From positions 1 through 64,000 of the forward strand of contig JABDGE010000011.1 in the NCBI GenBank assembly GCA_013286235.1: a DNA stretch of 64,000 nt, read 5' to 3'. This stretch comes from Bacteroidota bacterium. GTDB taxonomy: Bacteria; Bacteroidota; Bacteroidia; Sphingobacteriales; Sphingobacteriaceae. Shown here in pieces: positions 15,241 to 24,541 of the stretch; the first letter of the stretch is position 1, and each line of letters starts with the position of its first letter. The position numbers were made by a program, and so were the translations under genes. The notes below the pieces were generated by a model. The model saw only the letters and a program-made list of their open reading frames with translations. It searched no databases and was not told where the DNA came from.

Positions 15241-16752
15241 ATGGAAACTTTGATGGCGTACCTGGTAAAGGTTAATGTGATCTTCACCATTCTTTTTTTG
15301 GCTTATGTTGTTTTGTTTAAGAACGAGAAAGCGTTTTACCTGAACAGGGCATTCCTGTTGAGCACTTTACTGCTTTCAAGCCTCCTGCCGTTTGTGCCCG
15401 CCATCCATTCCGGTTCAGGCGGAACATTCCCGAACTATGTGACCGGAATAAACCCGCTAAAAAATGTTTTGCCAGCCGGGCCGAGCCTTCAAAACGTGCC
15501 GCAGCCCGTTGCCCGGGCTGCCTCGCATGGATCTTTTGCCGGGATTTTTGGGCATATCACGCTTATCCAGGTTTTCATGGGGATTTATTTGCTGGTGGTC
15601 CTGGTGTTGTTAAATAAATTCATTTACCAGTTGCTGAACCTGTATTTCCTGTTCAAACGAAGCAAAAACTACAAAGGCGACGCGGTAGTGTATTGTGAGC
15701 ATAACCAGGATCTTTTGCCGTTTTCTTTCTTTAATGTCCTTTTTATCAATCCAGGAAGCAATTATCACCAGTTGGAGGAAATCATTGAACACGAAAAGGT
15801 GCACATCCGGCAGTGGCATTCCATAGATATATTATTAGCTGAAGTGTTCAGCATTGTTGCATGGATAAACCCGCTCACCATTTTTTTGAAGCGATACAAC
15901 CGGCTCAACCTTGAATATATCGCCGACCAGGAAGTGTTAAACACCGGGATCGATAAGAAGCAGTACCAGTTAAGTATCCTGCAGAATTCGCTGAGCCCCA
16001 ATGCCTACCCGCTCACTAATTTATTCAGCTCGTCAAAAATTAAACTTCGCATAAAAATGATCAACCAAAGTAAACCAACCGGGAAGCTATACAAATACCT
16101 GTTTGTGCTTCCGCTGGTGTTAATCAGCTATCTGCTCGTTAACCCTGTAATTGCCAACTCGGCAGGTATTAAAATTTCGAAGGCAGACGAAATGCCTTTG
16201 ACTGCTTTTGAAGGCGTTTATCAAAACCGGGATGCCCGGACGGCCTATTATAAAGTATCCGTGGTAAACAATGCGCTGGTAGCCAGCAGGCTTGATTTTA
16301 AGCAGCAATATGTATTAAACCGTGCCTCCGGGCTGACTTTTGAAACCACGGACCCGGCGACCGGCAAAAAGGTCATCCTAACTTTTTCAAAAAACGATGC
16401 AGGCACGATAAGCCAGCTGCGTGTTGATGACCATAGCCCGTGGATAAAAGTAAATGCGTATAAGCTAACCGACCAGATAAGAATGCCGCCCGGAATGATG
16501 AAGAAATTTGAAGGAGAATACCAGCTTGAGGCAAAACCCGGAACGTTTTTAACGATAACGTCAAACGGAACCGGACTGATCCTTAAGCAGAAATGGGACG
16601 GAAAAGAGATTGGCCCCTTCGCCCCGACCTCCCTTCTTGACTTTTTACAGATGGACGATGCGATGCCTTTGCGGTTTGTTAGGGACAATAATCGCAATAT
16701 TGTAAAAATGTATGCCAGTGGTGGGGACGTATGGGATAAGGTGAAAGAATAG
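15241..16752 (+). CDS. M56-family (BlaR1-like) membrane metallopeptidase, module 1
   Basis: 503 aa. The N-terminal about 290 residues hold four membrane segments and the M56 zinc protease domain, with HEKVH (184-188) as the HExxH motif and NLEYIADQEVL as the downstream Glu motif. After the last membrane helix (about 283-305) comes a periplasmic C-terminal region of about 200 aa that lacks BlaR1's penicillin-binding motifs. It resembles two repeated beta-rich segments (FEGVYQNRDARTAYYKVS and FEGEYQLEAKPGTFLTIT). Co-transcribed with its BlaI partner. Confidence 0.9.
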   Translation: METLMAYLVKVNVIFTILFLAYVVLFKNEKAFYLNRAFLLSTLLLSSLLPFVPAIHSGSGGTFPNYVTGINPLKNVLPAGPSLQNVPQPVARAASHGSFAGIFGHITLIQVFMGIYLLVVLVLLNKFIYQLLNLYFLFKRSKNYKGDAVVYCEHNQDLLPFSFFNVLFINPGSNYHQLEEIIEHEKVHIRQWHSIDILLAEVFSIVAWINPLTIFLKRYNRLNLEYIADQEVLNTGIDKKQYQLSILQNSLSPNAYPLTNLFSSSKIKLRIKMINQSKPTGKLYKYLFVLPLVLISYLLVNPVIANSAGIKISKADEMPLTAFEGVYQNRDARTAYYKVSVVNNALVASRLDFKQQYVLNRASGLTFETTDPATGKKVILTFSKNDAGTISQLRVDDHSPWIKVNAYKLTDQIRMPPGMMKKFEGEYQLEAKPGTFLTITSNGTGLILKQKWDGKEIGPFAPTSLLDFLQMDDAMPLRFVRDNNRNIVKMYASGGDVWDKVKE

Positions 16753-16905
16753 TCGCGAAGTCCGAAAGTCTGAAAGTCCGAATGTCCGGAAGTCCGAATG
16801 TCGGAAAGTCCGGAAGTCGGAAAAAGCTGAAAGCTGAAAGACCAAAGCTGAAAGCCCGAAGCGGAAAGAGCTGAAAGCTGAAAGTCGGGAAGCCTGGAGG
16901 AAGCT
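16753..16905. repeat. Degenerate agtccgaaagtccg / gctgaaag repeats
   Basis: Low-complexity tandem of nine-base units such as gtccgaaagtc, passing into gctgaaagctgaaag. Same kind as at 2188-2210, 30813-30960 and 54290. The long opposite-strand frame over it is an artefact. Confidence 0.75.
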
Positions 16906-16968
16906 TCGATCAACGTTTCGGCAAAAAACTTAAGTTTTATAGAAGACTATAAAACCGCAATATAACCG

Positions 16969-17005
16969 AGCACCTGCCAACTGAAAGAAGGCAGGTGCTT
17001 TTTTA
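16969..17005 (+). terminator. Rho-independent terminator of blaI-M56 module 1
   Basis: Perfect ten-base stem agcacctgcc / ggcaggtgct with an 11-base loop, followed by a run of T. Confidence 0.88.
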
Positions 17006-17074
17006 TTATTTGGGCCGGGTGTTCGGGATATGCCGCCATTGTTATAAATTTAGATGGTTCTTTATTTTTAAAAA

Positions 17075-17458
17075 ATGAAACATAAAGCTTTAAAGTTTTT
17101 ATTTGCCTCGATTGCCAGTTTATTGGTCAGTTATAACGCTCGCTCGCAATCCGTACCAACGGTGGCTGTTAACAGCCCCAAAGACCTTGATGCCGGGCGG
17201 GTTAAAATTGATTCGTTAGATAACCTGCTGATGAGGGTATTGGGCGAACGTGAGCGAATTGCCGGTGCAATAGGCGCTTATAAGGCAAAAAACCATATTC
17301 CTCCTTTACAGGAAGCCCGCTTTAAACAGGTGGTTGAAAAGAGTATTGAAGCGGGGAAGAAAGAAGGCTTGTCGGCAGAATTTATTACTGAAATAATGAA
17401 TTCGATTCACAAAGAAAGCCTGCGGATTGAGAATGACAGCACTTTAATGAGGCATTAG
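17075..17458 (+). CDS. Exported AroQ-type chorismate mutase
   Basis: 127 aa. A signal peptide (about 1-24, KFLFASIASLLVSYNARS) precedes an all-helical chorismate mutase II domain: IDSLDNLLMRVLGERERIAGAIGAYK (first long helix with the substrate-binding Arg), PPLQEARFKQVVEKSIEAG, then EFITEIMNSIHKESLRIE. The enzyme converts chorismate to prephenate. Family members are normally cytosolic; periplasmic forms are known in some bacteria. The next gene starts 17 bases downstream, so they may be co-transcribed. Confidence 0.82.
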   Translation: MKHKALKFLFASIASLLVSYNARSQSVPTVAVNSPKDLDAGRVKIDSLDNLLMRVLGERERIAGAIGAYKAKNHIPPLQEARFKQVVEKSIEAGKKEGLSAEFITEIMNSIHKESLRIENDSTLMRH

Positions 17459-17475
17459 CCCGGCCAAACCCGTAA

Positions 17476-19665
17476 ATGGTGAAAAAAAGCTTACTAATAT
17501 TTATTGCACTTATAGGGGCTGTGGTTGCCGGCGCGCAGGATTTACCCGTGTGGAACGAATCGCTTAATTCCGCGGTAACTAACGACTGGCTGGTAAAGCC
17601 GGTGGGGACAAAAGCCGGGGTATTCAGGAGCAGCGATGGTAAAGATGTGGTGCTGTATAATGGATTGGTGAAGCGTGTCTTCAGGCTTGGTCCGAACCTG
17701 TCCTGCACCGGTTATGCCAATTTGTACACGGGGCGGCAGTTGCTCAGGGCGATAAGTCCCGAAGGCAGGTTAATTATTGACGGTAAAAACTACAACATCG
17801 GAGGTTTGTACGGTCAGCACCAAAAAGCCTATTTGCTCCCGCAATGGATAGACGGCTTTACCGCCGGCGCCAATGATTTTAAATACGCGGGGTTCACAGT
17901 CGGCCCCATCATTCCGCAACTCAGGTACAAAAAACGTTTTTGGGCAAGCGATAGCCGCTATGGAACGGGTAAAACAATATCCTTTCACTTCATCCCCGGC
18001 GCGCATGAGTTAGCAGGTTTAGAGGTTTGGGTGAATTATGAGCTTTACGATGGACTGCCGCTTATTGTTAAATCATTAACCATTAAAAATAATTCGGACA
18101 AGAGGTTCAAGCTCGACAGGGTAGTGAACGAGGTGCTCGGACTGGTGGAAGAGGATAGCGCAGTTGACGGGAGCTTTTTGAAGATGAAAAAGCCGCAGGG
18201 GATATACTTTGAGACGAACTATGCCTTTAACAATGCTATGCGTTACGAGCAAAGTGATCAAACCACACATTGGGAAACGGATACCGGCTATACATCGCAG
18301 GTGAATTCCAACCGGCAGACGCCGGTATTGATGGAGAATTATGAGGACAAAGGCCCGGGCATAGAACTAAAGCCCGGTGAAATCTTTAATTCCGTTCGCA
18401 CCCATGAATTGCTCATGAACAGCTACGACCGGGAGGCGCGGGGACTTGCGGTGCGCAAAATGTACAGTGCAGTAGCTCCGTGGACGTTGGAGAATCCAAT
18501 TTTTATGCACCTGGTGAGCAAAAATGATGCAGAGGTAAAAACCGCGATAGACCAGTGCGCGGCGGTTGGGTATGAGGCGGTGATTTTAAGCTTTGGCAGT
18601 CATTTACACATCGAGGATACCAGTGCTGCCAATATCAAACGCTGGAAGGCCCTGGCTGCCTATGCCCATAGTAAACATATCGCTATAGGCTGCTATTCGC
18701 TGTTCAGTTCGCGGTCTATTGGCCCGGAGACTGATGTGATCGACCCTGCGACAGGTAAGCCCGGAGGGGCATTTTTTGGTCACGCACCTTGTTACGGCAG
18801 TAAGTGGGGCTTGTGGTACCGGGACAATATCGAGCACTTTTTTACCATTACAAGCTTTGATATTTTTGAAAATGATGGGCCGTATCCAGGCGATGTATGC
18901 GCCTCGACAACCCATCCGGGACACGAAGGGCTTGATGATTCGCAGTGGCGGCAAATGGAGATCCAAAAGGGGCTATACCATTGGCTAAATGGGCATGGGG
19001 TTTATATTAATGCACCCGACTGGTATTTTTTGGATGGTACAAATAAAATAGCTTTGGGTTACCGTGAAGCAAATTTCTCGTTACCGCGGGCGGACCAGGA
19101 AATACTAAACCGTCAGAATATTTTCGACGGTACCTGGGATAAAACCCCGTCAATGGGCTGGGGACTTGTGCCGCTTACCGAATACGAAGGCGGAGGCGCT
19201 GCCGCCACTATTGAGCCGCTTGCAGATCACCTGAAGGATTACCGGCAACTGATGATGCAATATTACGGCGCCGGCATTCAGGCCTGCTATCGCGGCCCCC
19301 GCTTGTATGACAACCCTGAAACCGAAAAAGTGGTGGCAGAGGTGATCAACTGGTACAAAAAATATCGGGGCATATTGAATTCTGATGTGATACACCTGCG
19401 CCGGGCCGACGGCCGCGACTGGGACGGCATTCTGCATGTCAACCCATACCTTAAAAACAAGGGCTTGATAATGATCTACAATCCCACCAATGAAACAATT
19501 ACCCGAAAAGTTAAAATACCGTTGTATTACACGGGTTTAACCGAAGTTGCCAGGGTACTTGAAGAGGAGGGTCCGCCTAAGGTGTATAAATTAAATCGTG
19601 ATTATACGATCGATATGGAATTTAGCCTCGGGCCTGATTCCTATACCTGGTTTGTTATTCAGTAA
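17476..19665 (+). CDS. Secreted glycoside hydrolase, GH36/clan D-like (putative)
   Basis: 729 aa with a signal peptide (about 1-20, ending VAGAQ). An N-terminal beta-sandwich (about 25-330) is followed by a barrel-like domain containing AIDQCAAVGYEAVILSFGSH and the acidic DIFENDGPYPGD segment, then a C-terminal beta domain (YNPTNETITRKVKIPLYY). This order matches alpha-galactosidase-type enzymes of clan GH-D. The exact family, substrate and catalytic pair are not certain. It starts 17 bases after the chorismate mutase gene. Confidence 0.6.
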   Translation: MVKKSLLIFIALIGAVVAGAQDLPVWNESLNSAVTNDWLVKPVGTKAGVFRSSDGKDVVLYNGLVKRVFRLGPNLSCTGYANLYTGRQLLRAISPEGRLIIDGKNYNIGGLYGQHQKAYLLPQWIDGFTAGANDFKYAGFTVGPIIPQLRYKKRFWASDSRYGTGKTISFHFIPGAHELAGLEVWVNYELYDGLPLIVKSLTIKNNSDKRFKLDRVVNEVLGLVEEDSAVDGSFLKMKKPQGIYFETNYAFNNAMRYEQSDQTTHWETDTGYTSQVNSNRQTPVLMENYEDKGPGIELKPGEIFNSVRTHELLMNSYDREARGLAVRKMYSAVAPWTLENPIFMHLVSKNDAEVKTAIDQCAAVGYEAVILSFGSHLHIEDTSAANIKRWKALAAYAHSKHIAIGCYSLFSSRSIGPETDVIDPATGKPGGAFFGHAPCYGSKWGLWYRDNIEHFFTITSFDIFENDGPYPGDVCASTTHPGHEGLDDSQWRQMEIQKGLYHWLNGHGVYINAPDWYFLDGTNKIALGYREANFSLPRADQEILNRQNIFDGTWDKTPSMGWGLVPLTEYEGGGAAATIEPLADHLKDYRQLMMQYYGAGIQACYRGPRLYDNPETEKVVAEVINWYKKYRGILNSDVIHLRRADGRDWDGILHVNPYLKNKGLIMIYNPTNETITRKVKIPLYYTGLTEVARVLEEEGPPKVYKLNRDYTIDMEFSLGPDSYTWFVIQ

Positions 19666-19755
19666 AGGGCACCTCTAAAAACTCGGTTTTTTGTTTAGCC
19701 TCACCTTTGATTCCTCTCCAAAGGAGAGGAAAAGGAGAGTTTTTAGAGGTGCCCT
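19666..19755. repeat. 90-base nested palindromic element
   Basis: A perfect 19-base inverted repeat (agggcacctctaaaaactc at 19666-19684, its complement at 19737-19755) encloses a second perfect hairpin, cctctcc-aaa-ggagagg (19713-19729). The left arm starts at the stop codon of the hydrolase gene. It could act as a terminator or be a REP/MITE-like element. Confidence 0.75.
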
Positions 19756-19775
19756 AAAGAAGATGGCATTCCCGT

Positions 19776-21335
19776 TTGTTTTTCGGTGGAATTTTCTCAT
19801 CATTACATCGAATTATAAATCAGTTTTTAATGATTCCCGCACTTAACCGGCTTTGTTGGACGGTATTTCTAACTATTATTTGTGTTAACAGCCAATGCCT
19901 TGCACAAAAAAAGATGACGGTGGGTACTCGTTATTATGTAAGTAATTCCGGGGACGACAGCAATGCCGGGACAATCAGTGCGCCTTTTAAGTCGATCCAA
20001 AAGATAAATCAACTTGCACTCCATCCCGGCGATGCAGTTTATTTTAAAGGCGGGGAAATTTTTAAAGGTGCAATAGTTATTGGTCCGCATAGCCGGGGCA
20101 GCGCCTTGCAACCGGTTACTATTTCCTCATACAGTGCAGGCAAAGCCGTTATTACTGCTGATAGCGTGCGGGCGATCAGTTTGTTCAGAACAAAATATGT
20201 CCGTGTAAGCCACCTCAGGCTGAACGGTTTGGGCCGAAAGACGGGGAATCGTGAAAGCGGCCTGGCTATTTTAAACAGTTTGAACGTGAGGGCAGAAGAT
20301 ATCGATATCAGTGGTTTTCAAAAATCGGGACTGCTGATCGATTCAGCATCGCATGTTTTGGCCGATCATGTTTTTGTGCATGACAACGGCTCGGCCGGGA
20401 TAACGGTTGAAGGAAACGAAAAAAAATCATCGCGGGATATTATCATCCGGTATTGCCGGGCAGAAAACAACCCGGGCGATCCAACAAAACTGGATAATCA
20501 CAGCGGTAATGGTATTGTGGTTGGGCATTGTACCGGGGTTTTGATAGCGCATTGTACAGCCACCAATAACGGCTGGGACATGCCCCGGATAGGGAACGGC
20601 CCGGTGGGGATATGGTGTTATGAAGCTGACAGTGTGGTTATTGAGCATTGTCTTTCTTATGAGAACAAAACCTCAAAAGGAGGTGCGGATGGCGGCGGGT
20701 TTGACCTGGATGGGGGCGTCACAAATTCTGTTATTCAATATTGTTTCTCTTATGGTAACCAGGGCAGCGGGTACTGCATTTTTCAGTATTATGGCGCCGG
20801 TCCCTGGCACGATAACGTGATCAGGTATAACATTACCGAAAATGATGGCACGGTGTCGGATTCGAGGGCGGGGTTATATATATGGAACAGTTCCGACGAC
20901 CCAAAGCAATTTTATAACTGCAAAGTGTATGGCAATATTGTTTATAACGACCAGGTGGCCGCGATAAGCTTTTCGGACAAAAGCGAAAACGGGGGATTTG
21001 ATCTTTACGATAACATTTTTGTCGGTAAGGACTCCCTGATCAAGGGCCGCGACCTGTTAGGCAGGTGCAGGTTTACCGGCAATGATTGGTGGAGCTTAGC
21101 CGCAGGATTTAATGCGTGGGGCGAACAGGATTTCAGGGCCTGGGCAAAAAAATACGGCCAGGAGCAAAAGAAAGGCAAAATCGGCGGGTTAAATGTAAAC
21201 CCGCAATTTCGACATCCCGGCAAAACAAAAATCACATCGGAGGCACAAATCAGTTCGATTTCCGGATATGAGCTGCCGAAAGGTTCGGAATTGAAAAAAC
21301 TGTTGAAAGGCGTCGCACAACCGGTATCCCAATAG
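19776..21335 (+). CDS. Secreted right-handed beta-helix protein
   Basis: About 500-519 aa. The start may be 19776 or the ATG at 19830, which gives a cleaner signal peptide (LCWTVFLTIICVNSQCLAQ). The mature part begins TRYYVSNSGDDSNAGTIS, the DUF1565-like entry strand, and continues as parallel beta-helix repeats (VRVSHLRLNG, VRAEDIDISGF, IIIRYCRAENN, VLIAHCTATNN, VVIEHCLSYEN, SVIQYCFSYGN). Such proteins are often pectate lyase- or alginate-lyase-like, but no catalytic residues can be assigned. It fits the surrounding carbohydrate-active genes. Confidence 0.82.
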   Translation: MFFGGIFSSLHRIINQFLMIPALNRLCWTVFLTIICVNSQCLAQKKMTVGTRYYVSNSGDDSNAGTISAPFKSIQKINQLALHPGDAVYFKGGEIFKGAIVIGPHSRGSALQPVTISSYSAGKAVITADSVRAISLFRTKYVRVSHLRLNGLGRKTGNRESGLAILNSLNVRAEDIDISGFQKSGLLIDSASHVLADHVFVHDNGSAGITVEGNEKKSSRDIIIRYCRAENNPGDPTKLDNHSGNGIVVGHCTGVLIAHCTATNNGWDMPRIGNGPVGIWCYEADSVVIEHCLSYENKTSKGGADGGGFDLDGGVTNSVIQYCFSYGNQGSGYCIFQYYGAGPWHDNVIRYNITENDGTVSDSRAGLYIWNSSDDPKQFYNCKVYGNIVYNDQVAAISFSDKSENGGFDLYDNIFVGKDSLIKGRDLLGRCRFTGNDWWSLAAGFNAWGEQDFRAWAKKYGQEQKKGKIGGLNVNPQFRHPGKTKITSEAQISSISGYELPKGSELKKLLKGVAQPVSQ

Positions 21336-21344
21336 TTGACAAAT

Positions 21345-21853
21345 AGTGCGGGCCAAGAATCAAGAGCCAAGAATCAAGAACCAAGAATCAAGAGCCAGGG
21401 AGAAAGTGGCAGTGGCAGTAGCAGTGGCAGTTGCAAGATCAAGGGTTGGGATGAAAGGGAAAGGTCGAGGAGGGCCAAGAATCAAGAGCCAGGGAGAAAG
21501 TGGCAGTGGCAGTAGCAGTGGCAGTTGCAAGATCAAGGGTTGGGATGAAAGGGAAAGGTCGAGGAGAGCCAAGAATCAGGAGCCAGGGAGAAAGTGGCAG
21601 TGGCAGTAGCAGTGGCAGTTGCAAGATCAAGGGTTGGGATGAAAGGGAAAGGTCGAGGAGAGCCAAGAATCAGGAGCCAGGGAGAAAGTGGCAGTGGCAG
21701 TAGCAGTGGCAGTTGCAAGATCAAGGGTTGGGATGAAAGGGAAAGGTCGAGGAGAGCCAAGAATCAGGAGCCAGGGAGAAAGTGGCAGTGGTAGTGGCAA
21801 GATCAACGGTTGGGATAAAAGGGAAAGGTCGAGGAGAGTCAAGAACCAATCCC
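21345..21853. repeat. 94-base tandem array, about five copies
   Basis: Units begin at 21392, 21486, 21580, 21674 and 21768, exactly 94 bases apart and almost identical. Each contains gagccagggagaaagtggca, a run of gtggcagtagcagtggcagt and ggttgggatgaaagggaaag. The last copy has a 12-base deletion in the cag run. A degenerate lead-in of ccaagaatcaaga repeats lies at 21352-21391. Overlapping frames on both strands in this stretch are artefacts. Confidence 0.92.
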
Positions 21854-22347
21854 GCGCGTGCGGGAAAGAAAAATATGGATGAGATGGACAAATTGTCGAA
21901 AAGAATTGGACCATTTGGGAAGGTGTTTGGCCGCAAAGTGGCCGGAATTTACCTGCTTATCCCGGTTCCTTCCCGCAAATGCGAATTTGGCTCAACTATA
22001 TGATTAAATATCTGATTTTCAGTAAATTATGTATATTAGTTCACTTGTGCAACACAAATATCCTACGCAGGTTGGGCTAAAGCCCAAATTCTGCACCTTT
22101 TAATACCGTTGGCTGAAGCCAAACGGCAATGAATAGAATATTCGAATAGTCAATTCAAAATAATTATAATAAGCTGAAGTATAGCATGTCATAAATATAA
22201 GATTGACGCAAATTCGCACGTGCGGGATTGTATCGCCAGGAGTACTTCGGACTTGGCTGGTAATACGCATTAATAATTAAAAATTTTGCCTGATAATTAT
22301 TGCGATTTAATCCTTAACTTGTTCTTGCTAACCAATACTGACCAGTT
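21854..22347. other. Intergenic region with REP-like palindromes
   Basis: No convincing gene. Contains cccgc-gcgt-gcggg at 21851-21864, the REP pair listed separately, and AT-rich DNA before the NIF3-like gene. Confidence 0.6.
22072..22126. repeat. REP-like palindrome pair
   Basis: ttgggctaaagcccaa (22072-22087) and ccgttggctgaagccaaacgg (22106-22126). This pair is a well-known dispersed REP-like form in Bacteroidetes, probably mobilised by REP-associated tyrosine transposases; none is in the window. Confidence 0.7.
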
Positions 22348-23283
22348 ATGAGAACAGGAGAGGAATTGAACGGGGAACGCCGGCCGGCCTTCACCCGCCG
22401 CAAGTTTATTTACAACGTTTCTGCCGGCATTGGCGCGGGCCTGGTGCTGACCAGCCCATTGATGAGTTTGGCCACTAACATAAGGTCTGCGGATGATTAT
22501 ACGGTAGGGCAGGTGATGGACGAGTTTATCAGTGAGGTTCCGGGTGGTGTTTTGAGCCCGACGGTTGACACCCTGAAAGCCGGCAGCCGCGACACTAAAA
22601 TCACCGGAATTGTAACCACGATGTTCGCCACCATCGCTGTGATCAGGAACGCGATCGACCTGGGCGCGAATTTCATCATTGCGCATGAGCCAACTTTCTA
22701 TAATCATCCCGATGATACCGACTGGCTGAAGGACGACGATGTATATAAATTTAAGATCAACCTGTTAAACCAGCATCATATCGCTATCTGGAGAAATCAT
22801 GATTATATCCATCATATGAAACCGGACGGCGTAACCATCGGTACGCTTGAACAGCTTGACTGGCGAAAATATGCAGATAAGGACACCCTCAATATTATAA
22901 CCCTGCCCGCGGTTACGCTAAAAGAATTGATCCATCATGCCAAATCGAAACTGAACATAGACAGGGTAAGGTATGTTGGCGATCCGCTGCAAAAATGTAC
23001 AAGGGTATTGTTTATTCCAGGGGCTGCAGGCGGGAGGGTACAGATCGATTCCATCCGGCAAGTTAAGCCGGACGTGCTTGTTTGCGGCGAGATACAGGAA
23101 TGGGAAACCGCGGAATACGTACGGGATGCGCTGGCCAAAGGCGATAACCTGTCCCTGGTGGTTTTAGGGCATATAGCCAGCGAAGAGCCAGGGTCGACGT
23201 ATATGCTTAAATGGCTTTCGGAAAAGTTCCCCAGCATTAAAGCAACCCATGTACCCAGCTCGAATTCGTTGTCGTTTATGTGA
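22348..23283 (+). CDS. Exported NIF3-like (DUF34) metal-binding protein
   Basis: 311 aa. The N-terminus has a twin-arginine-like signal (TRRKFIYNVSAGIGAGLVL, about residues 16-36), followed by a NIF3 family domain. Candidate metal ligands are in IIAHEPTFYNH (His and Glu), IWRNHDYIHH and the later VCGEIQEWE. NIF3 proteins normally sit in the cytoplasm as dinuclear-metal toroids; an exported version is unusual and is consistent with Tat export after metal loading. The start at 22348 puts the RR motif 16 residues in. Confidence 0.8.
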   Translation: MRTGEELNGERRPAFTRRKFIYNVSAGIGAGLVLTSPLMSLATNIRSADDYTVGQVMDEFISEVPGGVLSPTVDTLKAGSRDTKITGIVTTMFATIAVIRNAIDLGANFIIAHEPTFYNHPDDTDWLKDDDVYKFKINLLNQHHIAIWRNHDYIHHMKPDGVTIGTLEQLDWRKYADKDTLNIITLPAVTLKELIHHAKSKLNIDRVRYVGDPLQKCTRVLFIPGAAGGRVQIDSIRQVKPDVLVCGEIQEWETAEYVRDALAKGDNLSLVVLGHIASEEPGSTYMLKWLSEKFPSIKATHVPSSNSLSFM

Positions 23284-23330
23284 TATCCGGCATAGCAATC
23301 AAATTTAATTATCGAAGCAACCCATACCCT

Positions 23331-24200
23331 ATGAAAACCCGTAATTGTTTTATTGTGGCAGCGATGTTCGCCGCATTATTTACCAAAGCACAGCCAACAA
23401 AACTTAAAACCGACACCGTGTTTTTTGAAGATTTTAACGAAAATAGCCTCGACCGTGCAAAATGGAATGTTGAGGTTACCGGGAACACGGTGAATGACGA
23501 GCAACAGGCTTACGTGGATTCATCCTCGACCCTGTACCTGGTAAAAGGCGCAGCCACCGAAGGGGCAACCAACGGGGCGCTTATGATACAGGCGCTTTAC
23601 CGGCCTGGTTATACCAGTAAGCAAGGCAAAAAGTATGATTTTATATCGGGGAGAATAAACACCCGCAAAAAAATGGAGTTTACGTATGGAACGGCTTCGG
23701 CACGGATGAAGGTTACCGGTGGCGCTGGTTTATGGCCCGCATTCTGGGCGCTGGGTGAGGGCAGGTGGCCCGACTGCGGCGAGATAGATATGATGGAGAC
23801 GGTTGGCGACTCTTCATGGTTCAGCAACGCGCTGCACGGCCCCAACTATTTTGGGAATACGCCCCTGGCTTATCGCTATCATTTCCCGCAGGGCACCGAT
23901 GTAACCAAGTGGCATGTTTATTCGATTGATTGGAGCAGGGATTCGCTGGTATTTAAAATTGACGGGACTGTCACCTACACCGTTACACGAGCTATGGTGG
24001 AACATTATGGCCGATGGGCCTTTGACAACCCCAAATTCATTATCCTGAATTTTGCGCTTGGCGGCGGCTATCCACACGGTGTAAACAAAGTTGAAACGCC
24101 TTACTATGGTATTTCGACGGAAACAGTGAATAAAATAAAATCGGGCAATGCAAAAGTTTGGGTTGACTGGGTACTGGTCACTAAACAGGCCGGTCAATAG
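23331..24200 (+). CDS. Secreted GH16-family glucanase
   Basis: 289 aa from the ATG at 23331, which gives a signal peptide (about 1-18, IVAAMFAALFTKAQ); the frame is open further upstream but that overlaps the previous gene. The GH16 catalytic motif EIDMMETVG is present (E151 nucleophile, D153, E156 acid/base), as are GLWPAFWALGEG upstream and WHVYSIDWSRDSLVFKIDG downstream. Members cleave beta-1,3 or beta-1,3-1,4 glucans (laminarinase or lichenase type). Part of the carbohydrate-active stretch. Confidence 0.93.
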   Translation: MKTRNCFIVAAMFAALFTKAQPTKLKTDTVFFEDFNENSLDRAKWNVEVTGNTVNDEQQAYVDSSSTLYLVKGAATEGATNGALMIQALYRPGYTSKQGKKYDFISGRINTRKKMEFTYGTASARMKVTGGAGLWPAFWALGEGRWPDCGEIDMMETVGDSSWFSNALHGPNYFGNTPLAYRYHFPQGTDVTKWHVYSIDWSRDSLVFKIDGTVTYTVTRAMVEHYGRWAFDNPKFIILNFALGGGYPHGVNKVETPYYGISTETVNKIKSGNAKVWVDWVLVTKQAGQ

Positions 24201-24277
24201 CCCGGCAGAACAAAAATGCCCCCGGTTGGGAGGCATTCAGTCCATATCGATGTTTTATCCCACCGTTAGCAGTTATT

Positions 24278-24382
24278 TTAATAACCGTGCCAATGATGCC
24301 TATGGCGGTATTCAACAGTACAACTTGAGATCGACGATGCTAATATCAGCAAAACGACCAGTCTTAAAATGTGCTTTTTCAT
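24278..24382 (-). CDS. 34-aa lipoprotein with histidine-rich tail
   Basis: From the ATG at 24382: MKKHILRLVVLLILASSISS then Cys, a typical lipobox (SISSC), followed by TVEYRHRHHWHGY. The frame extends upstream but the added residues are not signal-like. The mature lipopeptide would be about 14 residues with five His. Too short for family assignment. Compare the His-rich secreted peptide at 43850. Confidence 0.5.
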   Translation of the reverse strand: MKKHILRLVVLLILASSISSCTVEYRHRHHWHGY

Positions 24383-24541
24383 AATAATTTGATAGATATA
24401 TAATAACCAAGCACATTCTATGCCAAAAAATCGTTTGGATAGCTTTATTGTTTCTAACCCTTTATAATGGTTATTTTTATCAGTTATAAAATCATGCATA
24501 TTATATATCCCCAGTTTACTTAATAAACATTGTCAGTGGTA

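Noticed and set aside
14863-16752. Beta-lactam resistance operon (BlaI/BlaR1)
   Set aside because: The sensor has the protease domain but no penicillin-binding domain, and no beta-lactamase gene lies nearby.
16248-16913. 221-aa minus-strand frame
   Set aside because: Antisense to the M56 gene and running into the agtccg repeat; Ser/Phe-rich shadow composition.
21392-21853. Possible CRISPR-like array
   Set aside because: The 94-base units are identical along their whole length with no variable spacers, so it is a plain tandem repeat.
21346-21914. Several 64-95-aa overlapping frames on both strands
   Set aside because: All lie inside the 94-base tandem array and repeat the same low-complexity peptides; they follow from the repeat and not from a gene.
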